Assembly: GCA_023265195.1 (NCBI GenBank)
Contig: JAHFUG010000006.1
Span: forward strand, 11,867-45,723
Direction: 5' to 3'
DNA: 33,857 nt
DNA from: Blastocatellia bacterium
Lineage (GTDB): Bacteria; Acidobacteriota; Blastocatellia; UBA7656
The notes under the pieces are model-generated. The model was not told where the DNA came from, did no database searches, and was given only the letters and a program-made list of their open reading frames with translations. This document shows positions 24,671 to 33,092 of this stretch, in pieces; the first letter of the stretch is position 1, and every line of letters starts with the position of its first letter. The translations under genes and the position numbers were made by a program.

Positions 24671-26677
24671 TCAAACATGTTTGCCGCGGCGAAGGAGCGC
24701 CACATCGATGTCGCCGTTGTCGCGATCGCTATCTTGGGGCGCCTCGTACAATGCTTCCAATTCGCGCTTAGCGGCTTTATTATTCGAGCCCAGCATCAGC
24801 GCCTGCTTCAAGTAAATCTCCGCTTTCTTCAACAGACCGGCGTCTTTATAGAGCAGGCCAAGCTTGAACGCTATTTCGCCGTTCGACGGATCGATCTCGG
24901 CTGCGCGTAGAAAATGTTTTTCCGCTTCGTAGCGCACCTTCGGATTACTGACAAGGGTCCCTCCCAACTTGCAAGTAACGTGACAGCCTTCGTGGTGCAA
25001 GTGCTCGTACCTCGCGTTGGCTCTAATCGAGAGGGCCACCGCAAGGTAGAAATGATAGCTGGACTTCGTTGGATCAAGCCTGACCGCCGCGCGGAACAAG
25101 TGCGCCGCCGCGTCCAGTTCGTGGCGCTCGAATCGAATCCGGCCCTGCCGGTAGAAGTGCAGCGCCTGGTCTTCTTTGTTTGCGCCGGCCTCGAATCTAG
25201 ATGCCTCCTCGGGTGAAAGAACGGCAGGCGGACGCGTCAAGGGCCCGGAGGGACGCGGGGGCGGCGGGGCCAGACCCGGGCTCTCCCACTGACCTCGCTC
25301 AATCCGGACGCCGCCGTTTTTTGGGGCGGCCGGCATCTGAATCTCGGGTATCGGAATCGGTTTTCTAAACGGAGTCTTCTCGACGTTGCTTCGCGAAACG
25401 GAAGACTGGCCTCGCTCGATGACCGGCTCCGGCGTTTTTCGTCTCAGCAAGTCAGACGGGATAGGCGGCGTCGGCAACGGGATCGCGACGGGAATCGGAA
25501 CCGGCTTTCGAAGCGTGGCCGGCCGGTCTCCAGGCTGGTTCAAGCGCCGCTGTTCACCGGCGGCTATGCTTTGAGAGTCCCTTGGAACCGGATAAGAGGG
25601 CGGGGAAGCCGGGGCCGGCGTTGTGCGCCCCCGGTCGTACTCCCGACGCTTCGGCGAATCGCTGAGCGTCTTGTAAGCCGCTTTGACTTTCGCGAATAGA
25701 TCCTCCAGAGGGCGGCGCACATATCCCCGATCGCCGAATTCCGCCAGATGTGATTCGAACATCTTTTCGAGTTGATCATACGCATCGTCGATGGCGGCTG
25801 GGGACGCGAGTTCGCCGACCCCTAGAATCTCGTAACAACTCGCCGTCTGAAATAGGCGCAGCTTACGCTCTATCCCTTCGAGAATACTCCGGACGTCTCC
25901 CTCCGGCAGGCCGGGTTCAGCGAGTTCGACCGGCGCCGGCGGTTGATCTCCAGGTTCTTCGATTCTCGTGAGCAAGCCCAGCGCGAGCAGTACACAGACG
26001 GCAGGCCCAATCTGTTCGTCGGGCAAACCCGCGAGCGCGCCGATCTCGGAGAGACGAGTCGGCGAATTCGCGAGGGAGAAGACATAGCCTTCGATGGAGT
26101 TCAGTTTGGCCGAGACCGCGACGTGGCCGCCCGCGGTCAGGCTTCGCGCGACTTTCAAATCTGAAGGGGCGATCAGGTTGACGAAATCTTGTTTCGACGC
26201 CGCCTGCCTCGTTCCTTCGACGATGAGATCGGCGGCGCTCGCTTGCATCACTCGATGGCAAGGCGCCTTCTCGCTCTCCTCAAAGCAATACTCGGCGTCG
26301 GTCCATTGAAACAACGAGACCGTTATCTGAGCCGCCAGTTCCTCCGCGGTTCTCATCATCACGTCGGCGGCGACAACGCCTTTCTCGACGAGAGCCGGCC
26401 CGAGCAAGGCCGGATCAGGCTGGCCCCGCTTCACCACGCTGACCAATGCCGCGGTTGCTCGGCCTTCCTTTATCAATCGGCCGTCGAGATGTTCTGATGG
26501 AATACTGCTGAAGGCGTTTATTGGCTCGCCCGATTCAAACGCGATGCTCTTGCTGATCTTGCCGCGGGATAGGCGGAGGAACCCCGTCTGTTTCCTCGCG
26601 GCTATGTCCCGCAAGAGCTCGGGGAGCAGTTGCCGACCCTGCCTCACCTCACAGCGAGAAGCCATCCGTGGAACCAT
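24671..26677 (-). CDS. DUF4388, degenerate J-domain and TPR protein
   Basis: A cytoplasmic protein of about 668 residues. Residues about 15-175 form a DUF4388-like module (LPELLRDIAARKQTGFLRLS, SIAFESGEPINAFSS, LFQWTDAEYCFEE). Residues 280-350 form a DnaJ-like domain (ASCYEILGVGELASPAAIDD to AAYKTLSDSPKRREYDRGRT), but the Hsp70-activating HPD tripeptide is missing (FESHLAEFGDRG in its place). A proline-rich linker of about 150 residues leads to C-terminal TPR repeats (QALHFYRQGRIRFERHELDA; AEIDPSNGEIAFKLGLLYKD). This layout is known in acidobacteria and myxobacteria; its role, perhaps assembly or signalling, is undefined. I start at the ATG at 26677; several nearby ATGs are possible and none has a clear ribosome site. 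Confidence 0.8.
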   Translation of the reverse strand: MVPRMASRCEVRQGRQLLPELLRDIAARKQTGFLRLSRGKISKSIAFESGEPINAFSSIPSEHLDGRLIKEGRATAALVSVVKRGQPDPALLGPALVEKGVVAADVMMRTAEELAAQITVSLFQWTDAEYCFEESEKAPCHRVMQASAADLIVEGTRQAASKQDFVNLIAPSDLKVARSLTAGGHVAVSAKLNSIEGYVFSLANSPTRLSEIGALAGLPDEQIGPAVCVLLALGLLTRIEEPGDQPPAPVELAEPGLPEGDVRSILEGIERKLRLFQTASCYEILGVGELASPAAIDDAYDQLEKMFESHLAEFGDRGYVRRPLEDLFAKVKAAYKTLSDSPKRREYDRGRTTPAPASPPSYPVPRDSQSIAAGEQRRLNQPGDRPATLRKPVPIPVAIPLPTPPIPSDLLRRKTPEPVIERGQSSVSRSNVEKTPFRKPIPIPEIQMPAAPKNGGVRIERGQWESPGLAPPPPRPSGPLTRPPAVLSPEEASRFEAGANKEDQALHFYRQGRIRFERHELDAAAHLFRAAVRLDPTKSSYHFYLAVALSIRANARYEHLHHEGCHVTCKLGGTLVSNPKVRYEAEKHFLRAAEIDPSNGEIAFKLGLLYKDAGLLKKAEIYLKQALMLGSNNKAAKRELEALYEAPQDSDRDNGDIDVALLRRGKHV

Positions 26678-26838
26678 ATTATTGGAGTTGCACGCCGCGG
26701 CCATGAAATGCGGGGGCAGACATAGGCATCTTAAGGCCAATGGTGGTTGGCCGCAATAGTTGCGTTTTTGGCCTTTTTGGACTTTGAAAAACAGACCGAG
26801 TTGCGCGTAGAGACTTCATTCGCGCTGGTCAGTTCCTG

Positions 26839-27378
26839 CTACCCATCCGCATTCGCTAGAATCAATCCATGCTTCCGGGCCAGGCGGTCGTTAATGACAG
26901 CCACGGCGGTTGGCGGAAGCGCCCAGGTTTTGACCGTTGGCTTAAGGGCCTTGCTAGGCGCCTCTTGCAAGGGTTGGAGCCATTCTTCCTTATGGCCGTT
27001 GATGACCAGAACGAGTCTGAAACTCGCGACCGAGAGATCAAGCGTCTTGAATGCCTCCGAGAGTTCCGCATCCGCGGCTGCGTGACGCTTCAAGCAGGCC
27101 GCCAAGCCCAATGACAGGGCATTAGTGAGCTTCCGCCGAATTTCGTCGATGAACTCAGCGAAGTTCGGTTGAGTTTCCGCCCTGGGAGTGCTCGATTTAG
27201 CTTCGACCACCCAGACGGTAGGGAGATGTCCGTCCTTGAGGCGCAAGAGTAGGAATTCGGCCATCTGCACGCCATCCTTCACTTTCTGATAGACCGCGCT
27301 CCTTTCGATGCGAAAACAGTGTCCCTCAGGGAAAGGGCCAAAGGTCATGCCGGATTCGATAATCGGTTCCGCGGTCAT
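26839..27378 (-). CDS. Small nuclease-like partner of the AAA ATPase
   Basis: A 179-residue protein without a recognised family name. The region QMAEFLLLRLKDG followed by VWVVEAKSSTP looks like a restriction-endonuclease core: E41 and then E59-A60-K61 (E-x-K) at the end of a hydrophobic strand. It continues with a helical section (FAEFIDEIRRKLTNALSLGL) and a strand FRLVLVINGHK. Its ATG overlaps the stop of the upstream ATPase gene by four bases (ATGA), so the two are made together and probably form a complex. The most reasonable reading is a nuclease effector controlled by the ATPase, in the manner of paired OLD/AAA defence systems. That is inference; the motif is short. Confidence 0.7.
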   Translation of the reverse strand: MTAEPIIESGMTFGPFPEGHCFRIERSAVYQKVKDGVQMAEFLLLRLKDGHLPTVWVVEAKSSTPRAETQPNFAEFIDEIRRKLTNALSLGLAACLKRHAAADAELSEAFKTLDLSVASFRLVLVINGHKEEWLQPLQEAPSKALKPTVKTWALPPTAVAVINDRLARKHGLILANADG

Positions 27379-28385
27379 TGCAGCGCCAACTCAACTTCCT
27401 GCCTGTAGAGTTCAATCGATTCGTTGATGATTGAGTTATCAGGCATTCCGTCCTTCAAGTCGGCATATTGCCAACTGTTGCGGTCAGCCGAAATGACCGG
27501 GATCGAAAGACTATTCTCCTGCGCGATCAAGAAAAGTTTCTTCACCACGAAATAAGAATGGCTGGCGAGAAAGAATTGGATGCCGCGCCCGGCTAACATC
27601 GCAACAATTTCCAACAGTTGCGAAATGGCTACCGGATGCAGAGCCGCCTCCGGTTCATCGATGAAAATAATCGAATCAGTTCCGAGGTAGCGGTTGCCCA
27701 ACAGGGTATCGAGAATAGCGATTTTCTTGATGCCCTCCGCCGTCACGCCGATGGGGAACCGTTGGTTTCCCTTCTTGAACTGCCATCCGGATTTCTCGTC
27801 GTAGTCCACCTTGCCGCCCAGAATAGTCTCCAGCCTTTGTCGCGACTTGCCAAACTCCGAATAATTCTTACCACCCTTCGGCGACTGCCTTAGCGCGCGG
27901 GCAAGATCAAGATAAGTGTCATCAAAGCCAAACACCCTGTGCTCTTCACGGGATTCCAAAATGATGTGGTACAGAGACAGCACCTCTTTGGCTGGTAGGA
28001 AAACTGAATTACTCGCCCGTGTCATGACGTGGTTTTCGACAGTGGCTATTTGTTTGGTCGTATCCTTGCCAAAACTGTAGCTAAATTCGCGATGGTCTAA
28101 TGAAAGGGAGCAGGACAAGGCGGCATTGGCGCCCTTACTAACCAGATCACCGATTTTCTCAGCCTGGAATGTCCAGTGGAGTTTGTCGGCCAGAATCTCC
28201 GCCGCGGTTCGCGGATCATCCCCACGCTTATACTCCTCCAGTGTGCGCATCCCGCTGTAGAGCGCCTTGAGCAGGAATGTCTTGCCGGTGTCATTAGCGC
28301 CAATTATCAGATTGATCGGACCTAGGTTCTTCCACTCAATTTGCCTAAGCGGACCGAAGTTCGTTAGTTCAATCCGGTTTAGCAT
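27375..28385 (-). CDS. AAA/OLD-like ATPase (RecF/SMC-type head)
   Basis: A 336-residue SMC-like ATPase of the AAA_15/AAA_21 type. It begins with the standard MLNRIELTNFGPLRQIEW and the Walker A GANDTGKT (residues 29-36). A central insertion follows (residues 60-210, helical and charged), then GVTAEGIKKIAILDTLL (signature-like), Walker B SIIFIDEPEAALHP (D243, E244) and the ASHSYF switch (275-280). There is no Toprim nuclease domain, unlike full OLD proteins; the catalytic part may be supplied by the coupled downstream gene. AAGGAGA sits eight bases before the ATG at 28385. Similar ATPase-nuclease pairs are common in phage defence. Confidence 0.9.
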   Translation of the reverse strand: MLNRIELTNFGPLRQIEWKNLGPINLIIGANDTGKTFLLKALYSGMRTLEEYKRGDDPRTAAEILADKLHWTFQAEKIGDLVSKGANAALSCSLSLDHREFSYSFGKDTTKQIATVENHVMTRASNSVFLPAKEVLSLYHIILESREEHRVFGFDDTYLDLARALRQSPKGGKNYSEFGKSRQRLETILGGKVDYDEKSGWQFKKGNQRFPIGVTAEGIKKIAILDTLLGNRYLGTDSIIFIDEPEAALHPVAISQLLEIVAMLAGRGIQFFLASHSYFVVKKLFLIAQENSLSIPVISADRNSWQYADLKDGMPDNSIINESIELYRQEVELALQ

Positions 28386-28985
28386 AGTTATGTCTCCTTC
28401 GCTCTACTTCAGTTCAATACTTTGAGTTCCACGGTCATAGTGCCGATATCCGCCGGCTTTGCCGAAGCGCCGCGACTAGGCGACCCCGAGTAAACCGGCA
28501 TATGTAAAAGCAGAGCAAAATGCAGATTGAGCGGGAACAAGAGGGTCGTCGCTATGGGTTCGCGCATTAAGCTATCAAACGAACTCGTAGACAGTCGCCT
28601 CTACCGGTCTCGCCCTTAAAGGTCACCGAAGGAAGATACCATCAACTGCGTCACCGAGCATGTACATTCTGGTAGATCGGAGGATCCGGTTGGCGGGCTG
28701 CCGCTTGCGCGCGGAGGCTCGCAAATCGGTCGCTATTCGCCGGCAGGATTTCCAGATCGCGTGAGAGGCGATCTGGAAATCTCGGCGGAGACTCATTCGA
28801 ACTCTCGGCGGTTCGACGCAGAACGCGAAGAACGGCCTTCACCGACCGTGGTTGCCTACTAGGCAGAGCGAAAGAAAAGCCAGGGAACCGCCACGCGGCA
28901 ATCCCCCGGCCGAATTCAGTACGGGCCGACGTCCGATTGGTCGATCGGCCCTTCCGAAGTTAATAGAACATCGCGCGCCTCTTTC
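28386..28985. other. Intergenic region between ATPase and TonB receptor genes
   Basis: No convincing gene is found in 600 bases. It must hold the promoter of the ATPase operon and the 3' end of the receptor transcript (both minus strand). The one clear structure is the hairpin at 28747-28781. Confidence 0.5.
28747..28781. repeat. 14-bp perfect inverted repeat with 7-base loop
   Basis: GATTTCCAGATCGC and GCGATCTGGAAATC are exact reverse complements around GTGAGAG. No T run follows on either strand, so it is not a standard intrinsic terminator, though it may stabilise or process the 3' end of the receptor mRNA about 200 bases downstream of its stop. Confidence 0.85.
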
Positions 28986-31900
28986 TTAGAAGTTGAGGCG
29001 TGCGGCGAATTGCAGTTGCCGCCCGGGCAGAGCCGACGTGAATCCCAACGGCTGGCTCGGCGAGAGGGCGCTGTCGCCATGAAGCTTAAACGGTGGCGCG
29101 ATGACGCCCACAACGTTGTTGACGCTTCCGAAATTGGTCCGGTTGAAAAGGTTGAAACCCTCCGCGATCAATTGCAAGCTCGCCTTTTCGGTGAGCTTGA
29201 ACTGGCGAGCCAGCCTCATGTCGAAGTCGACGTAATTCGGCCCAACGCCGGTGTTCCGGCCTGCTCCCGGCGGACGGTCGGTGGTGGAGTGCCGGTCGTT
29301 GTTCACGTTAGTGCCGGCCAGCAGATTGAAAGGATGCGCGCCGTTGTAGCGGAAGATCGGAGACAATTGGAAACCCGAGAAGATGCGCTCTCCCAGGCCC
29401 GCGCCCTTTCCGCCCTTCCACGGACTCTCCAGTACGGCGGCGATCACAACCTTGTGTCTTTGATCAAACGTGGAAAGACTACGTTCCGCCGCGAGATTTG
29501 TCTGATCGTTCGGCCCGTAATCACTGTTGAAATCCGTTACCTGATCGATTGCCTTGCTGTACGTGTAATTTCCAATCAGGCTGAAGTGATTACTAAAGCG
29601 CTTCCTGACCTCGAGAATGCCGCCATGATAGACGGCGGCTCCGGCGGACGAGTATTGATCGCTTTGTAGAAGCGCGGGATTGGCGAAGCAATTGACTATG
29701 TTGGCGCCCGCGCACGGGAAGCCCGCACCGGTGCTCCATTGACGGATAGGTATGCCCGCTGGTCCGGCGGGTACAAACGGAGCCGGCAACAGGTTGATGT
29801 CGATTGCAACAGGGAGCTTGAGGGTGTGAACGTAGATGTAGCTGGCGGAAATCGACAGTCCGCTGGCGATCTCGCGTTCAATTCCGAATTCACCCTGCTG
29901 TGAATACGGGTTCACGTAGTCCCGCTGGCCGCTGAAGATCACACTGAGCGGCGGAATCGGGCCGGTGTGCGTTATGTTGACGCCGAACTGGGTCAGGTCG
30001 GCGGGAGTTATGCAGGCGGCGTTGCCGGCCGATGGCGTTGTGCAAGCTACTTTCCCTTGCGCAAAGAGTGTTTGGAAAATCCCCGCCGACGTGAGCGGAG
30101 GACTGCCCGGAGTAAGAGTCACGCCGGTCAGAGGCACGAAGACCTGAGCGATCTGCCTGAACCCATTCACGACGCCCAGAGTCTGCACCACGTTCGGAAT
30201 CTGCGCGTACACCGGCGAATAGAAAAATCCGTACCCGCCGCGAATCACCGTCTTGCGGCCCTTGAACGGATCCCACGCGAACGAAACACGCGGGGCGAAG
30301 TTGTTTTTGTCGGTGGCCAGGTTTCCGTATTGCACGTCAAGCTCGTACCGCACGCCGAAGTTAAGAGTGAAGTTCGGCTTTACCGCCCACGAGTCTTGCC
30401 AGTAGAAGGCGGCGTAGGGCCTGTTCGATCTGTAGACGGGATTGTCAAAGCCCTGTTGATAGAACTGGGGCAGTCCCAGCGAAACCGATTGAAGAGAGTT
30501 GATGCCCGCTGGATTGACGCCCGTGAGACCGCAGCTAGCCGGCGAGGCAAGACACGGGCTCAGCAGGCTGCCTGGCAAGCTCCCGAAAACGAATCTCCCC
30601 GGGAAAAACGTATGCGACTCGGTGTGGTTGCCGCGGATTAATCCGTAGCCGCCGAATTTCATGCCGTGCCGGCCGCGAGTCATCGTGAAGTTGTCGGCGA
30701 ATTCGTAGCGCCGAGCGATCGTCAAACTAGGCAGAAAAATCTGAGTTCCCAGATTGGCGAAGCCGGGTATATCGAGTCCAACTTGGCCGGGCGCGTTGGG
30801 AATCACGTCGAAGCTGTTGTATGACCACTGGCCGCGAGCCTCGTTGGCGGTCTTCGGCCCGAATAGGTGGAACCACGACGTCTGAATGGTGCTGTCGTAC
30901 GTGCGGACCGAGCTGCCTCGGGAAAAGCCGGTGAGAGATTGCACGTCGGGATTCTCCTCGACGTCGTGCACGTAGCTGTAGCGAAGATAAATCTGGTCCT
31001 GATCGCTGAAACGATGATCGAGCCGGCCCGAAGCCTGGTATTGGCGGGTGTTGAACGAAAACAATCCGCCGTTGCTTTCGAACTGGTTGATCAGGAATGC
31101 GTTTCGAGCGGTCGCGCCGGCATTGAGGCCGGTTGACTGAGACACCGTCAGAGCGCTGGTCAACAGGCCCGCGCAGGTGGCCGCCGGCAATGCGGGCTGT
31201 CCGTTGAGGCACGGCACGAGCGCCGCGCCTCTCGCGGCAAGCGCGTTGAGAATCGCCACTTGATTATTTAACGGGTCGCTTTGCGGCCTGAAGATGCTGG
31301 TGTTTGTCAGGAGCGGCACCGCGTTCTGCGCGTCCTGGCGTAAACCCTCGAAAGCGGCGAACAGGAATGTTTTGTCCTTCTTGATTGGGAACCCCAAGGC
31401 GCCGCCGAATTGCTGCCGGTTCAAGGAGTCGTTTACCGGCCGCCCTTGAGAGTCGGGCGAGCCTGGACTGAACGTCTGGCCCGGCTGCAACGCCTGGCTG
31501 AACGAGAACGGGTTGCGCGCGTCAAATACGTCATCGCGGAAGAAGCTGTAGATGCTCCCGTGGACGTTGTTCGTGCCCGACTTCGACACTATGTTTATGG
31601 AGGCTCCGCTGGCGCCTCCAAGCTCAGCCGAATAATTGCTTCGGTTTATTTGAAATTCCTGGATAGCGTCCTGACTCATGGTGGTGCGGACACCGCCCGC
31701 GTCGTCATTGGCCTCGCCGCCATCCACGGTCACGCTGTTGCCTCTGCCGTTGCTGCCATAAAACGAGAGTCCGCTTTGCGGCGTCTGTTTGACCCGGAAA
31801 TCCAGGTCGGACGCAACCCTGGTCGAATCGGTGACGCCCGGCATCAACAGAGTGTAGGTAAGATAGTCACGCCGGTTTATGGGTAAGTCGCGAATGTACT

Positions 31901-32327
31901 TTTCTTCGACGGTATTCGCTTGCGTGGCTTTTTCGGTGTCAACGACGGGCGCGTCCGCGGTCACCTCGATTCGAGCGGCCACCTGTGACACCTTCAATTG
32001 AAAATCCGCTATGACTGTCTGTCCTATGGTGACGGTCACGCCTTTTCGAACCGCGGTCTCGAACCCCTGGTGTTCGGCGCTTACTTCGTAGGTCGATGGC
32101 GGCAGGTTGGTTACTCGATACTGGCCTGAATCATCGGTAACCGCCGTGCGCCGCAAGCCCGTCTGCGCGCTGATTACAACGACGGCTGCGTTTGCTACTG
32201 TGGCGCCACTGGGATCCGTTACGGTTCCCTTTATGTCTCCTGAAGAGCCTACCCCTTGTGCGTGAGCCCCACTCAGTAGCAGCGGGCCCAAAATAACGGA
32301 CCCGAGTATGCGGATGAGTGTCTTCAT
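28986..32327 (-). CDS. Oar-like TonB-dependent receptor with carboxypeptidase-regulatory domain
   Basis: A 1113-residue outer-membrane protein. The signal peptide is MKTLIRILGSVILGPLLLSG (cut near AHAQ). A CarboxypepD_reg-like beta domain follows (residues 30-115; GTVTDPSGATVANAAVVVIS), then a plug (DLPINRRDYLTYTLLMPGVT; VDGGEANDDAGG; QDAIQEFQINRSNYSAELGG) and a long beta-barrel. The barrel ends in LQFAARLNF, with the terminal phenylalanine needed for outer-membrane assembly. Such Oar-like proteins are greatly expanded in Acidobacteriota and are thought to take up oligosaccharides, peptides or other large nutrients with TonB energy; the substrate is unknown. AAGGAGG lies five bases before the ATG at 32327. 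No SusD-like partner is adjacent. Confidence 0.95.
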   Translation of the reverse strand: MKTLIRILGSVILGPLLLSGAHAQGVGSSGDIKGTVTDPSGATVANAAVVVISAQTGLRRTAVTDDSGQYRVTNLPPSTYEVSAEHQGFETAVRKGVTVTIGQTVIADFQLKVSQVAARIEVTADAPVVDTEKATQANTVEEKYIRDLPINRRDYLTYTLLMPGVTDSTRVASDLDFRVKQTPQSGLSFYGSNGRGNSVTVDGGEANDDAGGVRTTMSQDAIQEFQINRSNYSAELGGASGASINIVSKSGTNNVHGSIYSFFRDDVFDARNPFSFSQALQPGQTFSPGSPDSQGRPVNDSLNRQQFGGALGFPIKKDKTFLFAAFEGLRQDAQNAVPLLTNTSIFRPQSDPLNNQVAILNALAARGAALVPCLNGQPALPAATCAGLLTSALTVSQSTGLNAGATARNAFLINQFESNGGLFSFNTRQYQASGRLDHRFSDQDQIYLRYSYVHDVEENPDVQSLTGFSRGSSVRTYDSTIQTSWFHLFGPKTANEARGQWSYNSFDVIPNAPGQVGLDIPGFANLGTQIFLPSLTIARRYEFADNFTMTRGRHGMKFGGYGLIRGNHTESHTFFPGRFVFGSLPGSLLSPCLASPASCGLTGVNPAGINSLQSVSLGLPQFYQQGFDNPVYRSNRPYAAFYWQDSWAVKPNFTLNFGVRYELDVQYGNLATDKNNFAPRVSFAWDPFKGRKTVIRGGYGFFYSPVYAQIPNVVQTLGVVNGFRQIAQVFVPLTGVTLTPGSPPLTSAGIFQTLFAQGKVACTTPSAGNAACITPADLTQFGVNITHTGPIPPLSVIFSGQRDYVNPYSQQGEFGIEREIASGLSISASYIYVHTLKLPVAIDINLLPAPFVPAGPAGIPIRQWSTGAGFPCAGANIVNCFANPALLQSDQYSSAGAAVYHGGILEVRKRFSNHFSLIGNYTYSKAIDQVTDFNSDYGPNDQTNLAAERSLSTFDQRHKVVIAAVLESPWKGGKGAGLGERIFSGFQLSPIFRYNGAHPFNLLAGTNVNNDRHSTTDRPPGAGRNTGVGPNYVDFDMRLARQFKLTEKASLQLIAEGFNLFNRTNFGSVNNVVGVIAPPFKLHGDSALSPSQPLGFTSALPGRQLQFAARLNF

Positions 32328-32886
32328 ACGTCCTCCTTTTCAGTTTGCGGAAAAACCTCCAAGACTATCGAACGGATCTTCGTCTTAGAGAGATATAGAT
32401 ACTAACACACAAGGATCGGTGAGCATTAGCGGCCGAGAGACGATCGGATCTCTTACACAGCGGTGAACCTGCAGCGTCTCCCAATCAATTTCAGTCTCAT
32501 AGCGGAAAGCGAGAGTCTGAGACATTGCTAACCAAACGAGAGGTCCCCTTCAGGAGCTTCTACGCGCAAGGTTTGAATACCGCCGGTCATCGAGGTAATG
32601 CTCACCGGCTCATCCATACTTTACTGAAGACGAACTCCGGCTTGGAATGTTGTAAAGACTTAAAGCGGATATCTGAGACCTAAAGTGAAGGGTTGATCCT
32701 GTGTCAGCAAGAACGCAAAGCCAGTTGATCTTCCGAGTTAATGTTGAGCACTCGAATCGTAGTCCCGCCCGTGGCTGTCTTACCGGCCAAACAAATTAGG
32801 ACCCAAGATTTCCGAAGAAACGATAGGAAAGAGCCACTTGCTTGGATCTACGCGGTTGACCGCCTTGTCGCGCTCTTCCTCTCACG
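32328..32886. other. Intergenic region upstream of the TonB receptor
   Basis: About 560 bases with no supported gene. It should contain the receptor promoter on the minus strand; no clear -35/-10 pair stands out. A short plus-strand open frame overlapping 32741-32947 runs antisense to the small conserved gene and is rejected. Confidence 0.5.
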
Positions 32887-33048
32887 TTACGATGCAAGTA
32901 GCAGAGATTGCTCGGCCTTTTTGGGTACTTCTACAGACACGAAGTAGTTTGCCGGATACAAGTAATCTTCGCCTGACTCGTCAATGATTCTAAGGTGTCC
33001 TTCTTTCTCCGCACTTTCGTCAGGCGCCGCCTGATATATCTTTCGCAT
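32887..33048 (-). CDS. 53-residue conserved small protein
   Basis: A compact protein, MRKIYQAAPDESAEKEG followed by HLRIIDESGEDYLYPANYF and VSVEVPKKAEQSLLLAS, ending at TAA 32887. The 'L-R-V/I-I-D-E-S-G-E-D-Y-L-Y-P-A-x-x-F' core is a pattern I associate with a family of small uncharacterised proteins in cyanobacteria and acidobacteria, often found near toxin-antitoxin or mobile regions. It reads as a small beta-barrel-like strand set. The ribosome site is weak (TTTGGA directly before ATG). Function unknown. Confidence 0.6.
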   Translation of the reverse strand: MRKIYQAAPDESAEKEGHLRIIDESGEDYLYPANYFVSVEVPKKAEQSLLLAS

Positions 33049-33092
33049 TTCCAAATCAGACTCTGAATCCGTTATGCAAACGGCAAACTTGA

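Noticed and set aside
29010-30641. Plus-strand frames of over 200 codons inside the TonB receptor gene
   Set aside because: Shadows of the receptor frame, low in family-like features.
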